From Pseudomonas parakoreensis (GTDB lineage: Bacteria; Pseudomonadota; Gammaproteobacteria; Pseudomonadales; Pseudomonadaceae): a stretch of 64,000 nucleotides of DNA. The stretch is from positions 124,001-188,000 of the forward strand of contig NZ_BQHY01000001.1 of assembly GCF_021602155.1 (NCBI RefSeq), read 5' to 3'. Positions 16,517 to 26,854 of this stretch are shown one piece after another. The position numbers and the translations under genes are program-made. Numbering within the stretch: the stretch's first letter is position 1; each line of letters opens with the position of its first letter. Below the pieces are notes generated by a model. It was not told the DNA's origin, did no database searches, and saw only the letters and a list, made by a program, of their open reading frames with translations.

Positions 16517-17385
16517 ACCAGTTCCTCTTCGTCGGCGCCCAGATAGGCGGCAATCACTTTCGGATCGTTGCGAATCGCATCGGGCCCGCCTTCGGCGATG
16601 ACCACGCCGTGATCCAGCACCACGATGTGGTCGGAAATGCTCATGACCATGCCCATGTCGTGTTCGATCAGCACCACGGTCAGATCATGCTCGTCGCGCA
16701 GCAGCCGGATCATCGCGCTCAGCGCTTCGGTTTCCTGAGGGTTGAGGCCGGCGGCCGGTTCGTCGAGGCAGATGATCTGCGGTCGCGTGCACATGGCCCG
16801 GGCGATCTCCAGACGACGTTGCTGACCGTAGGACAGTTCACCGGCCAGGCGGTTGGCGCAGTCCACCAGATCGACCACTTCCAGCCAGTAGAACGCGCAG
16901 TCCAGCGCGTCGCTTTCCGCTTTGCGGTAGCCCTTGGTGTTGAGGATGCCGGCGAGCATATTGCGGTTGACCCACATGTGCTGCGCCACCAGCAGGTTTT
17001 CCAGCACCGACATTTCCTTGAACAGGCGAATGTTCTGGAAGGTCCGGGCCAGGCCGGCGCGGTTCACCAAGTGCGTGCCACCAAACATCTTGTAATACAG
17101 GCGACTGAGGAAGCTTTTCGGCGAGACGAAGTCGGTCGGTTTGAACGACTCGCCCAGCAACTGGATGACGTTGGTCTGCTTGCCGCGCACGTTGAGTTCG
17201 ATCTTGCCGCCGGAGGCCTTGTAGAACCCGGTCAGGCAGTTGAATACCGTGGTCTTGCCGGCACCGTTCGGCCCGATCAGGGCAAAAATCGAGTTGCGTT
17301 TGACCTTGAGGCTGACATCGCTCAAGGCCTTGATGCCACCGAAGTGCATCATCAGTTTTTCCACAGAGAGTACGACTTCACTCAT
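16513..17385 (-). CDS. livG: LIV-type ABC transporter ATP-binding protein LivG
   Basis: A 290-residue ABC ATPase, longer than LivF as is usual. Walker A GPNGAGKT, a LivG-type insertion of about 50 residues after strand 2 (up to ARTFQNIRLFKEMS), signature LSYGQQRRLEIARAM, and Walker B ICLDEPAAGLNPQE are all present. It overlaps livM upstream and livF downstream by four bases each (ATGA), indicating tight translational coupling in one operon. Confidence 0.93.
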   Translation of the reverse strand: MSEVVLSVEKLMMHFGGIKALSDVSLKVKRNSIFALIGPNGAGKTTVFNCLTGFYKASGGKIELNVRGKQTNVIQLLGESFKPTDFVSPKSFLSRLYYKMFGGTHLVNRAGLARTFQNIRLFKEMSVLENLLVAQHMWVNRNMLAGILNTKGYRKAESDALDCAFYWLEVVDLVDCANRLAGELSYGQQRRLEIARAMCTRPQIICLDEPAAGLNPQETEALSAMIRLLRDEHDLTVVLIEHDMGMVMSISDHIVVLDHGVVIAEGGPDAIRNDPKVIAAYLGADEEELV

Positions 17386-18683
17386 GGCGCAGTCCTCTCA
17401 TAGTGAATGGCACCTTTGCGTGGAGTGACCCCGGTACGGCTGATGCGGATCAGCCCTCGAGGTCGCCAGATCATCATCAACACCATCAGGATGCCGAACA
17501 GCAGCACGCGATATTCAGCGAAGCCGCGCAGCAGTTCCGGAGCAACCGTGAGCACGAACGCTGCGATCACCACGCCGATGGTCGAGCCCATGCCGCCGAG
17601 CACGACGATGGCGAGGATCAGCGCCGATTCAAAGAAGGTGAACGAGGTCGGGTTGACGAAGCCTTGATAGGTGGCGAAGAACACCCCGGCCAGACCTGCG
17701 GTCGACGCACCGATGGTGAATGCCGAGAGCTTGACCAGTACGTGGTTCAGGCCCATCGAGCGGCAGGCGATTTCATCCTCGCGCAAGGCTTCCCAGGCGC
17801 GACCCACCGGCATTTTCACCAGTCGATGCTTGATGTACAGCACGGCCAGCACCACCAGGAACAACACCGTATAGATGAAGTAATACTTCACGTCCGGGTT
17901 GTAGGCGATGCCGAAAAACTCATGGAACGGTACCCCGCCATCCTTGGCCCGCTTGCCGAATTCCAGGCCGAAGAACGTCGGCAATGGCGCCGGCATGCCG
18001 TTCGGCCCGCCGGTCAGCGACAACCAGTTGTTGAGGATCAGGCGGATGATTTCACCGAAGCCCAGGGTCACGATGGCCAGATAGTCACCGTGCAGACGCA
18101 GCACCGGAAAACCGAGGATGCAGCCGGCCAGGCCCGCGGTGATCGCCGCCAGCGGCAGCACAGTCCAGAAGCCCAGCCCGAGGTATTGATAACCGAGCGC
18201 CAGACCGTAGGCACCGATGGCGTAGAACGCCACGTAACCGAGGTCGAGCAGACCGGCGAGGCCAACCACGATGTTCAGCCCCAGCCCCAACAGCACGTAG
18301 ATCAGCCCGAGGATGACCACGCCCAGCAGGTACGAGTTGGAGACAAACGGCACAATCACCGCCAGCACAATCAGCAGTGGAATGATCCAGCGCAGGCGTG
18401 ATTTGTGATCGGCAGGCAGCACATGCACACCGGAACCGGTGCTCTCGAATCCGTCGAGGATCTTCAGGCCCTTGGGCGTCTGCAGAAACAGGCTCAAGGC
18501 AAAGCGGCCGATCATGACAATGCCGATGATCCAGGCCACGCGGGTTGGTTCGAGGTTGAAGCTGTAGCCGTCGAGCACGACACCGACAATCGGGCCGAAC
18601 ACGATCAAGGCAATAAGGCCGGCCAGAATCGCCTCAACCAGGCTTTTTTTGATATCGATGTTTTTTTGAGTGGTTGAAGACAT
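17382..18683 (-). CDS. livM: LIV-type ABC transporter permease LivM
   Basis: A 433-residue membrane permease of the LivM type. Its length, above the roughly 300-residue core, comes from an N-terminal extension with extra helices (residues about 1-90). The conserved core contains GLNIVVGLAGLLDLGYVAFY and GDYLAIVTLGFGEIIRLILN, the latter near the ATPase-coupling region. It starts with ATG 18683, three bases after the livH stop, and overlaps livG by four bases. It forms the translocation path with LivH. Confidence 0.93.
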   Translation of the reverse strand: MSSTTQKNIDIKKSLVEAILAGLIALIVFGPIVGVVLDGYSFNLEPTRVAWIIGIVMIGRFALSLFLQTPKGLKILDGFESTGSGVHVLPADHKSRLRWIIPLLIVLAVIVPFVSNSYLLGVVILGLIYVLLGLGLNIVVGLAGLLDLGYVAFYAIGAYGLALGYQYLGLGFWTVLPLAAITAGLAGCILGFPVLRLHGDYLAIVTLGFGEIIRLILNNWLSLTGGPNGMPAPLPTFFGLEFGKRAKDGGVPFHEFFGIAYNPDVKYYFIYTVLFLVVLAVLYIKHRLVKMPVGRAWEALREDEIACRSMGLNHVLVKLSAFTIGASTAGLAGVFFATYQGFVNPTSFTFFESALILAIVVLGGMGSTIGVVIAAFVLTVAPELLRGFAEYRVLLFGILMVLMMIWRPRGLIRISRTGVTPRKGAIHYERTAP

Positions 18684-18686
18684 CGC

Positions 18687-19601
<915 letters not shown>

Positions 19602-19717
19602 AACGCAATCTCACGCAATGAGAACCTGCCCGCCGGGGCGGGCGGTTCTTCTAGGAAAAATACAGATTTACGTCGGAGCAATGTCAGAGCGCGATAAGCC
19701 CAGACCCACCGATCTCC

Positions 19718-19808
19718 TGTGGGAGCTGGCTTGCCAGCGATAGCGGCGGATCAGCCAACCTGTGTGTCGACTGATCTGACGCCATCGCGGGCAAGCCCGC
19801 TCCCACAG
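19718..19808. repeat. Paired inverted REP (family A) between livK and livH
   Basis: TGTGGGAGCTGGCTTGCCAG and the opposing GGGCAAGCCCGCTCCCACAG form the arms (a few mismatches). Its position between binding-protein and permease genes could affect message stability or readthrough. Confidence 0.88.
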
Positions 19809-19842
19809 GTATTGGTGGGGGTCAAGCTGATCGCGTCAGCCC

Positions 19843-20976
19843 TTACTTCTGTTTTTCCAGCTGATGGTATTTGCCACTCGCGTCCCACTGGTAAACCACG
19901 TAGTCGGACACTTTCAGGTCGCCTTTCTTGTCCCAGGCCTTCTCACCCATCACGGTTTTCACCGGGTTGGCCTTGAGCCATTCGGCGGCTTTTTCGCCAC
20001 TGTTGGATTTGGCGCCGTTGAAGGCGGCCGCCAGGGTCTGAACCGACGCGTAGGCGTAAAGGGTGTAGCCTTCAGGTTCGGTGCCGGCCTTGCGGAACGC
20101 ATCGACCACGGTCTTGCTGTCTGGCAGCAGACGTGGGTCGGCGCCGAAGGTCATCAGCACACCGTCAACGTATTGCGGGCCACCGGCGGTGGTCACCAGT
20201 TCGTCGGTGACGATGCCGTCGTCAGACATGAACTTCACGTCTTTCAGGCCTTCGGTGCGCAGTTGCTTGACCAGCGGCCCGGCTTCCGGGTGCAGGCCGC
20301 CGAAGTAGACCACGTCGGCACCGGCCGCACGGATCTTGGTGACCACGGCGCTGAAGTCTTTCTCGCCACGGGTCAGGCCTTCATACAGCACCGGCTTCAC
20401 GCCACGCTTTTCCAGTTGAGCCTTGGTCGCATCGGCCAGGCCCTGACCGTAGGTGTCCTTGTCGTGCAGTACGGCGACTTTCTTGCCCTTGAGCACATCG
20501 ACAATGTAATCGCCCGCGACGATGCCTTGCTGGTCATCACGCCCGCACATACGGAACATGGCGCTCAGGCCGCGCTCGGTCACTTGCGGGTTGGTGGAAC
20601 CCGGGGTGATCGCGATAACGCCGGCTTCGTCGTAGATTTCCGACGCTGGAATGGTGGAGGAAGAGCAGAAGTGACCGACCACACCGGCCACCTTCTGGTT
20701 GACCAGATCCTTCGCAACCGTTACTGCCTGTTTCGGTTCGCAGGCATCATCGCCCTTGACCAGTACGATTTTCTCGCCGTTGACGCCACCCGCCGCGTTG
20801 ACCGCGTCCGCCGCCGCCTGTGCACCCTTCATGTACTGCTCGCCAAATGCCGCGTTGGCGCCAGTCATTGGACCCGCTACACCGATTTTCACATCAGCTT
20901 GAGCAAACGCAGAAACACCCAGCGCAGTAGCCACTGCGAGGGCCAGAAAGCCTTTCTTGTAAAACGTCTGGGACAT
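19843..20976 (-). CDS. livK: LIV-type ABC transporter periplasmic binding protein
   Basis: A 377-residue periplasmic binding protein. The signal peptide ends near SAFAQA (residues about 1-26) and the mature protein starts DVKIGVAGPMTGANAAFGEQ, the LivK/BraC fold type I. Two Cys (DDACEPKQA and GHFCSSSTIP) match the conserved disulfide. It differs from the classical BraC and corresponds to the PA4913-type paralogue as remembered. The neighbourhood of pipecolate catabolism genes suggests the ligand may not be a branched-chain amino acid. ATG 20976 was chosen because it opens a signal peptide; the frame extends further upstream. Confidence 0.88.
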   Translation of the reverse strand: MSQTFYKKGFLALAVATALGVSAFAQADVKIGVAGPMTGANAAFGEQYMKGAQAAADAVNAAGGVNGEKIVLVKGDDACEPKQAVTVAKDLVNQKVAGVVGHFCSSSTIPASEIYDEAGVIAITPGSTNPQVTERGLSAMFRMCGRDDQQGIVAGDYIVDVLKGKKVAVLHDKDTYGQGLADATKAQLEKRGVKPVLYEGLTRGEKDFSAVVTKIRAAGADVVYFGGLHPEAGPLVKQLRTEGLKDVKFMSDDGIVTDELVTTAGGPQYVDGVLMTFGADPRLLPDSKTVVDAFRKAGTEPEGYTLYAYASVQTLAAAFNGAKSNSGEKAAEWLKANPVKTVMGEKAWDKKGDLKVSDYVVYQWDASGKYHQLEKQK

Positions 20977-21344
20977 GAGGTGGTGCTCCAAGGTTTTTTT
21001 TAGTTGGCACTGCGACTTCACTTCACTGAATGCTCTGAGCAAGCGCCGTGCCATCGGTTTTTTATTCTTCAAAAAGTCGCTGCTTTCTTGTTATTTCGAC
21101 TGTTTCGTTCCCATTTTCATTGGGCGTGCAACCGTCTAAACCGCGGAAGGTGAAACCTTTTTAAATCTCAGGCGCAACCCGCTTGCGCCATCATTGCAAC
21201 CGCGGCACCAAACGACGTGCAACCAGCCTGTAACAGCTCGCGTCACCGAACTGCACACTGCTGGTGCGGGACTGCTACAACCCGCACCATTACAGGCTAG
21301 TCGCTACGCGCAAAAGCGCCGTGTTAAGCAACATATTTCAACAC
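20977..21344. other. Intergenic stretch between amaA and livK
   Basis: A 368-bp gap between two same-strand genes. It should hold the livK promoter and contains the nested stem structure listed separately at 21225-21298. No further gene was recognised. Confidence 0.6.
21225..21298. other. Nested stem structure downstream of amaA
   Basis: AGCCTGTAA (21225-21233) pairs with TTACAGGCT (21290-21298), and TGGTGCGGG (21262-21270) pairs with CCCGCACCA (21281-21289). The two right arms are directly contiguous, so both 9-bp perfect stems can form together, with a one-sided 28-base bulge. It lies 47 bp after the amaA stop on the minus strand and lacks a U-run, so a classical terminator is unlikely. 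Confidence 0.55.
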
Positions 21345-22628
21345 TCAGATGACGATGCGCAGGCACTGGCCCGCGTGATACAGCGAGAACCCGGCCTCGT
21401 ACAGGCAACTGCGCAGGCCGACACCGGCCAGGGGCTGCATCGGTGCGAAGGGGATCGGCAAGGCTTGAGGATTTCCGTTACACAGATAGTCGGCGAAGGC
21501 TTTGCCGACCACAGTGCCAGTGGTCACGCCGCGACCGTTGTAACCGGTGACGGCCACCAGTCCCGGCGCCGGCTCGAACAGCCGCATCAGGTGATCGGGG
21601 GTAAAGGCGATGCGCCCGGTCCAGGTGCACTCCCACTCCACCGGATTCAGGTTGGGGAAGTAATGCTGCTGCACCCGATCGGCCCAGGCCTTGAGGAACC
21701 ACGCCGGTTTCTGGTTGCCGTTGCCCAGACTGCCGAGCAACAACCGGCCATCCTTGTCGCGGCGAATGCTGCTCAATACCTGCCGCGTGTCCCACGAGCC
21801 TTGCCCGCCGGGGAGGATGTCATGGGCGGCGTCTTCGGTCAGCGGCACCGAGGCGACCTGATAGTAGTAACCGGGGAAGAAGTTGCGCTTGAGTTCGGTC
21901 CAGTCGCCCTCGGTGTAGGCGTTGGAGGCGATCACCACTTGCTCGGCGAGCACCGAACCGTGCTCGGTCTGCACTGACCATTGCTGGCCCACGCGCTCGA
22001 GACGGCTCACCGGCGAATGATCGAACATCTGCCCGCCCAGCCCTTTCACCGCGTTGGCCAGTCCGGTGACATAGGCCATCGGGTTGAGCGTGCCGGCGCG
22101 GCGGTCGAGCAGCGCGGCAGCGATCTTTTGCGTACCGGTGGCTTGCTCGCAGGCCTTGCCGGTGAGCAACTCGACGGGCGCCCCGCGACGCTTCCATTGT
22201 TGCTCGCGACTGCGCAGATCCGCTTCGCCCTTGGCGTTGTGCGCCATGTGCAGGGTGCCTTCGCGGCGCAACTGGCAATCGATGTTGTATCTATCCACAA
22301 GGCTGAACACCAGCGCCGGCGCCGCCCCGAGCATGCGGTTGAGCTGACTGCCGACCGCTTCGCCGAACCCGGCCTCGATCTCGTCCGGCGGGATCCACAT
22401 GCCGGCGTTGACCAGCCCGACGTTGCGCCCGGAGCCGCCGTGACCTGCGCGATGCGCTTCCAGCACGCAGACGCTTTTGCCTTTTTCCAACAGATGCAGC
22501 GCCGCCGACAACCCGGTAAACCCGGCGCCGATCACGCAGACATCGACTTTGACCTCGCCCCGCAGCGCGGCGTTATCCGGGCGCTGCGGCGTGAGTTTTT
22601 CCCACAGACATTCTTCGCGTAACGGCAT
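21345..22628 (-). CDS. amaA: FAD-dependent L-pipecolate oxidase (DadA-like oxidoreductase)
   Basis: A 427-residue DAO-superfamily flavoprotein. The FAD dinucleotide motif GAGFTGLSAALHL is at about residues 34-46, GSGRNVGLVNAG follows, and GYNGRGVTTGTVVGKAFADY lies near the C-terminus. P. putida AmaA oxidises L-pipecolate to piperideine-6-carboxylate, and its partner AmaB is encoded next door here in the same order. The ATG at 22628 opens the family N-terminus MPLREECLWEK; the frame extends to 22817 through REP sequence and was rejected as start. Related glycine or gamma-glutamylputrescine oxidases are alternatives. Confidence 0.78.
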   Translation of the reverse strand: MPLREECLWEKLTPQRPDNAALRGEVKVDVCVIGAGFTGLSAALHLLEKGKSVCVLEAHRAGHGGSGRNVGLVNAGMWIPPDEIEAGFGEAVGSQLNRMLGAAPALVFSLVDRYNIDCQLRREGTLHMAHNAKGEADLRSREQQWKRRGAPVELLTGKACEQATGTQKIAAALLDRRAGTLNPMAYVTGLANAVKGLGGQMFDHSPVSRLERVGQQWSVQTEHGSVLAEQVVIASNAYTEGDWTELKRNFFPGYYYQVASVPLTEDAAHDILPGGQGSWDTRQVLSSIRRDKDGRLLLGSLGNGNQKPAWFLKAWADRVQQHYFPNLNPVEWECTWTGRIAFTPDHLMRLFEPAPGLVAVTGYNGRGVTTGTVVGKAFADYLCNGNPQALPIPFAPMQPLAGVGLRSCLYEAGFSLYHAGQCLRIVI

Positions 22629-22684
22629 TGCCAGACTCCAACAGAAACCTGCCAAACACACTGCTGATCCTGTGGGATAAAGCC

Positions 22685-22818
22685 CTGTGGCGAGGGGATT
22701 TATCCCCGATCGGTTGCATAGCAACCGTAAAACCAGTGCATGCGGTGTATCTGAAACTCCGCGATTGCATGTTTTGGGGCCGCTGCGCAGCCCATCGGGG
22801 ATAAATCCCCTCTCCACA
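22685..22818. repeat. Paired inverted REP (family C) inside the ama operon
   Basis: The outer arms CTGTGGCGAGGGGATTTATC and GATAAATCCCCTCTCCACA face each other, with an inner GGTTGC/GCAACC palindrome. It fills the gap between amaB and amaA. Confidence 0.85.
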
Positions 22819-22852
22819 AAAGCCCGCTCCCAGGATCTGCGTCATTCCAAAC

Positions 22853-24343
22853 TCAGTCGAAGGTAATCCCCTGCGCCAGCGGCAACTCCAGCGAGTAGTT
22901 CACGGTATTGGTCTGCCGACGCATGTACGCGCGCCAGGCGTCGGAACCCGATTCACGACCGCCACCGGTCTCTTTCTCGCCACCGAATGCGCCGCCGATT
23001 TCCGCGCCGCTCGGGCCGATGTTGACGTTGGCGATGCCGCAGTCACTGCCGACCGCCGACATGAACTGCTCGGCCTCGCGCACGTCGGTGGTGAAGATGC
23101 ACGACGACAGGCCTTGCGGTACCGCGTTGTTCAGGCGTAGCGCTTCCTGGAAGTCGCTGTAGCCGACCACATAGAGAATCGGCGCGAAGGTTTCGCTGCA
23201 GACCACGTCGCTCTGTTCCGGCATTTCGACAATGGCCGGCGACACGTAGTAGGCGTTGGGGAACTGCTCCTCGAGCTGACGCTTGCCGCCGAATACCCGC
23301 CCGCCCTCGCTCAGTGCCTGTTCCAGCGCGTCTTGCATGTTTTCGTAGCTGTGTTTGTCGATCAGCGGGCCGACCAGATTGCCTTCCAGCGGATGGCCGA
23401 TGCGCACCTTGGCGTACGCGGCTTTGAGGCGGGTGACGATTTCTTCCTTCACCGACTCATGGGCAATCAGGCGACGCAGGGTGGTGCAACGCTGACCGGC
23501 GGTGCCGACCGCGCTGAACAGGATGGCGCGCACGGCCATGTCCAGATCGGCGCTCGGGCCGAGGATCATCGCATTGTTGCCGCCCAGCTCAAGAATGCTG
23601 CGGGCGAAACGCGCGGCGACTTTCGGCGCCACTTCGCGGCCCATGCGGGTGCTGCCGGTGGCGCTGATCAGCGCGACACGCGGGTCATCCACCAGTGCTT
23701 CGCCAGCGTCACGACCACCGATGATCACCTGGCACAGGTGCGCCGGCGCATCGGTGAAATTCTTCACCACACGATCGAACAATGCCTGGCAAGCCAGTGC
23801 GGTCAGCGGCGTCTTCTCCGACGGTTTCCACACCACCGGGTTGCCGCAGACCAGCGCCAGCGTGGTGTTCCACGCCCACACTGCGACCGGGAAGTTGAAC
23901 GCACTGATCACGCCGACCACGCCCAGCGGATGCCAGGTTTCACGCATGTGGTGGCCCGGGCGCTCCGAGGCGATGGTCAAGCCGTACAGTTGACGCGACA
24001 GGCCGACGGCGAAGTCGCAGATGTCGATCATCTCCTGCACTTCACCGAGGCCTTCCTGGGTGATCTTGCCCGCTTCCCACGACACCAGCTCGCCGAGGTC
24101 GGCCTTGTATTCGCGCAGCACTTCGCCGAATTGACGCACCAGCTCACCGCGACGCGGGGCCGGCACCTTGCGCCACTGCTCGAACGCATGATCTGCGCGA
24201 CTGATGTGCTGCTCGACTTCGGCCGGGCCTTCCCAATTCACGGCGGCGATGCGGCTGCCGTCGATGGGCGAATGCACCGGCACTTTGCCGTTCTGGTACA
24301 GGGCCGGGTTCACACCAAGACGATCAAGCAATGCGGCAACCAT
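22853..24343 (-). CDS. amaB: Piperideine-6-carboxylate / alpha-aminoadipate semialdehyde dehydrogenase
   Basis: A 496-residue NAD(P)-dependent aldehyde dehydrogenase. Catalytic Cys286 is in GTAGQRCTTLRRL and general base Glu252 in ILELGGNN; the substrate-helix FNFPVAVWAWNTTLAL is also of the ALDH7/antiquitin type. The enzyme converts the AmaA product to L-2-aminoadipate in the lysine-pipecolate route. Length matches the remembered P. putida AmaB. The amaA gene follows after a REP-bearing 224-bp gap, and a LysR regulator is divergent upstream. Confidence 0.88.
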   Translation of the reverse strand: MVAALLDRLGVNPALYQNGKVPVHSPIDGSRIAAVNWEGPAEVEQHISRADHAFEQWRKVPAPRRGELVRQFGEVLREYKADLGELVSWEAGKITQEGLGEVQEMIDICDFAVGLSRQLYGLTIASERPGHHMRETWHPLGVVGVISAFNFPVAVWAWNTTLALVCGNPVVWKPSEKTPLTALACQALFDRVVKNFTDAPAHLCQVIIGGRDAGEALVDDPRVALISATGSTRMGREVAPKVAARFARSILELGGNNAMILGPSADLDMAVRAILFSAVGTAGQRCTTLRRLIAHESVKEEIVTRLKAAYAKVRIGHPLEGNLVGPLIDKHSYENMQDALEQALSEGGRVFGGKRQLEEQFPNAYYVSPAIVEMPEQSDVVCSETFAPILYVVGYSDFQEALRLNNAVPQGLSSCIFTTDVREAEQFMSAVGSDCGIANVNIGPSGAEIGGAFGGEKETGGGRESGSDAWRAYMRRQTNTVNYSLELPLAQGITFD

Positions 24344-24507
24344 GGGTCACTCCTCAAGCGAAAAACTGAATGTGTGCGGCCGAATGTTCACGACCGGGCA
24401 GGCCTTTAGTTGTAGCTTCCCGAAGGCAAGGCAACAAACGACCTTTACGCGAGATATCATTCCGTTTATTCATGCTGCGCATAGAAAGACAAGAAAAAGG
24501 ATCACCC

Positions 24508-25413
24508 ATGCTGAACAAACGCCACCTGCCGTCGATCACCGCGCTGCAGTGCTTCGAGGCCGTGACCCGGCACCTGAGCTTCACCCGGGCCGCCGAAGAG
24601 CTGAACCTGACCCAGAGCGCTGTCAGCAAGCAAGTGGCACAGCTTGAGGAATTGTTGCAGCACTTGCTTTTCCGCCGGGTGCGTCGGCGTTTGCAGATGA
24701 CCCCAGCCGGGGATTTGTACCTGGTGGAAGTCCGAAAAATCCTCACTCAGGTGGAAATGTCCACGCATTACCTGCGTTCCTACGGCGGCGAGACCGAAGT
24801 CCTGCGCGTTTCTACGCCTTCGACCTTCGGCGCGCGCTGGCTGGTTCCGCGTCTGAAAGGCTGGCGTCTGCGCCATCCGTCGATCCATCTCGACCTGTGC
24901 AACGAGCAGGAGGCAGATGACTTGCTGCAGGGGCGCAGCGATCTGGCGTTCTATTTCGGCCAGGGTTCGCGCCCCGGCACCGAATGCCTGAAGCTGTTCG
25001 GCGAAGAGCTGGTGCCGGTCTGCGCGCCCGGCAGCCTGCCGGATCAGCCCTTCACCGACCCGACGCAACTGACCGATCTGGTGCTGTTGCAAAACGCCTC
25101 GCGGCCACAGGCCTGGCATGATTGGTTCGACAGTCAGGGTTACCACACCGAACACAGCTATCACGGGCCACGTTTCGAAACCTTTTACATGTGCATCCGC
25201 GCCGCCCAGGTCGGCTGCGGCGTGGCGCTGCTGCCACGGTTTCTGGTGGAAGAGGAATTGGCCGACGGCAAACTGGTCATTCCCTGGCAGCATGCCATGC
25301 CCAGTTCCGACGCCTATTACCTGGCCTATCCGGAGCATGCGGCGGAAGTGCCGAAGGTGCGCGATTTTGTGAAGTGGATGCTGGAGCAGATCGATAGCCC
25401 CGACGACCACTGA
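24508..25413 (+). CDS. amaR: LysR-family regulator, probable controller of amaB-amaA
   Basis: A 301-residue LysR regulator starting MLNKRHLPSITALQCFEAVT, with the winged helix at residues 20-60 (LSFTRAAEELNLTQSAVSKQ) and a GcvA-like effector domain (VSTPSTFGARWLVPRLKGW). The ATG is preceded by AAAAAGG. It is divergent from amaB with about 164 bp between starts, the usual LysR layout, so it probably activates the pipecolate genes in response to a pathway compound. The symbol is by position and remembered PAO1 naming (PA4914). Confidence 0.72.
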   Translation: MLNKRHLPSITALQCFEAVTRHLSFTRAAEELNLTQSAVSKQVAQLEELLQHLLFRRVRRRLQMTPAGDLYLVEVRKILTQVEMSTHYLRSYGGETEVLRVSTPSTFGARWLVPRLKGWRLRHPSIHLDLCNEQEADDLLQGRSDLAFYFGQGSRPGTECLKLFGEELVPVCAPGSLPDQPFTDPTQLTDLVLLQNASRPQAWHDWFDSQGYHTEHSYHGPRFETFYMCIRAAQVGCGVALLPRFLVEEELADGKLVIPWQHAMPSSDAYYLAYPEHAAEVPKVRDFVKWMLEQIDSPDDH

Positions 25414-25420
25414 TTCTCCA

Positions 25421-25511
25421 GTAGGAGCTGCCGAAGGCTCGGGCCGCGATCGGACGATCTTTTGATCTTGTTTTTCAGGATCAAAAGATCGCAGCCTTCG
25501 GCAGCTCCTAC
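25421..25511. repeat. Decayed paired REP (family B)
   Basis: The right arm GCAGCCTTCGGCAGCTCCTA is intact. The left arm is interrupted by about 16 extra bases around CGGGCCGCGATCGGAC, so the pair is asymmetric. Confidence 0.8.
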
Positions 25512-25626
25512 ATTAAGCAAAATCCACTACAGGCCAAAAATTGCTGGCAATCCCCACTGCTGATATGCGCCACTAGCGTCATTGATTGATCCCGCGCCTT
25601 GCGCGGTGCACCTGGAGACCCCGTTT

Positions 25627-26850
25627 ATGAGCGAGAGTGTGTTTGCCGATCGCATCGTGCAGAACCTGCTCGACACCGACTTCTACAAACTGACGATGAT
25701 GCAGGCGGTGCTGCACAACTACCCCAACGTCGAAGTCGAATGGGAGTTTCGTTGCCGTAACAGTGAGGATCTGCGGCCGTATCTGGCCGAAATCCGCTAC
25801 CAGATCGAGCGTCTGGCCGAGCTGAGCCTGAGCGCCGACCAGTTGAGCTTTCTCGAGCGCATCACCTTTCTGAAACCGGATTTCCTGCGCTTTCTCGGTC
25901 TGTTCCGTTTCAACCTGCGCTATTTGCACACCGGCATCGAGAACGGCGAGTTGTTCATTCGTCTGCGCGGCCCGTGGCTGCATGTGATCCTGTACGAAGT
26001 GCCGCTGCTGGCGATCGTCAGCGAAGTGCGCAACCGCTATCGCTACCGTGAAATCGAACTGGTGCAGGCGCGTGAGCAGCTGTATCGCAAGTTCGACTGG
26101 CTCAGCGCCAACGCCTCGGCCGACGAACTGGCGCAATTGCAGGTCGCCGATTTCGGCACCCGTCGGCGTTTTTCGTATCGCGTGCAGGAAGAAGTGGTGA
26201 ACGTGCTCAAGCACGATTTCCCCGGGCGCTTCGTCGGCACCAGCAACGTGCACTTGTCCCGCGAACTGGACATGAAACCGCTGGGCACCATGGCCCATGA
26301 ATGGATCATGGCCCACCAGCAACTCGGCCCGCGGCTGATCGACAGCCAGATCGCCGCCCTCGACTGCTGGGTGCGTGAGTACCGTGGTTTGCTCGGGATT
26401 GCGCTCACCGACTGCATCACCACCGACGCCTTCCTCGGCGACTTCGACCTGTTCTTTGCCAAGCTCTTCGATGGTCTGCGCCACGACTCCGGGGATCCGG
26501 TGCAGTGGGGCGAAAAATGCATCGCTCACTACCACAAGCTCGGCATCGACCCGATGAGCAAGACTCTGGTGTTCTCCGACAGCCTGACCCTGCCCAAGTC
26601 GCTGGAGATCTTTCGCGCGCTGCACGGGCGGATCAACGTCAGCTTTGGCATCGGCACCAACCTGACCTGTGACATTCCGGGTGTCGAACCGATGAGCATC
26701 GTGCTTAAAATGACCGCCTGTAACGGCCAGCCGGTGGCGAAGATCTCCGACGAGCCCGGCAAGACTCACTGTAAAGACCCGAATTTCGTCGCCTATTTGC
26801 GACATGTGTTCCAGGTTCCTGCCGTTTCCAGCCTATCTAGCAAGGAGTGA
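25627..26850 (+). CDS. pncB: Nicotinate phosphoribosyltransferase
   Basis: A 407-residue enzyme that forms nicotinate mononucleotide from nicotinate and PRPP in NAD salvage. Family segments are [20 protein letters not shown] at the N-terminus, [36 protein letters not shown] with the catalytic His region, and [13 protein letters not shown], the phosphate-binding part. It lies four bases before nadE, and the pair carries out two NAD-making steps. The start was chosen at [12 protein letters not shown]; the frame opens 15 codons earlier without family similarity. Confidence 0.95.
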   Translation: MSESVFADRIVQNLLDTDFYKLTMMQAVLHNYPNVEVEWEFRCRNSEDLRPYLAEIRYQIERLAELSLSADQLSFLERITFLKPDFLRFLGLFRFNLRYLHTGIENGELFIRLRGPWLHVILYEVPLLAIVSEVRNRYRYREIELVQAREQLYRKFDWLSANASADELAQLQVADFGTRRRFSYRVQEEVVNVLKHDFPGRFVGTSNVHLSRELDMKPLGTMAHEWIMAHQQLGPRLIDSQIAALDCWVREYRGLLGIALTDCITTDAFLGDFDLFFAKLFDGLRHDSGDPVQWGEKCIAHYHKLGIDPMSKTLVFSDSLTLPKSLEIFRALHGRINVSFGIGTNLTCDIPGVEPMSIVLKMTACNGQPVAKISDEPGKTHCKDPNFVAYLRHVFQVPAVSSLSSKE

Positions 26851-26854
26851 ATTC

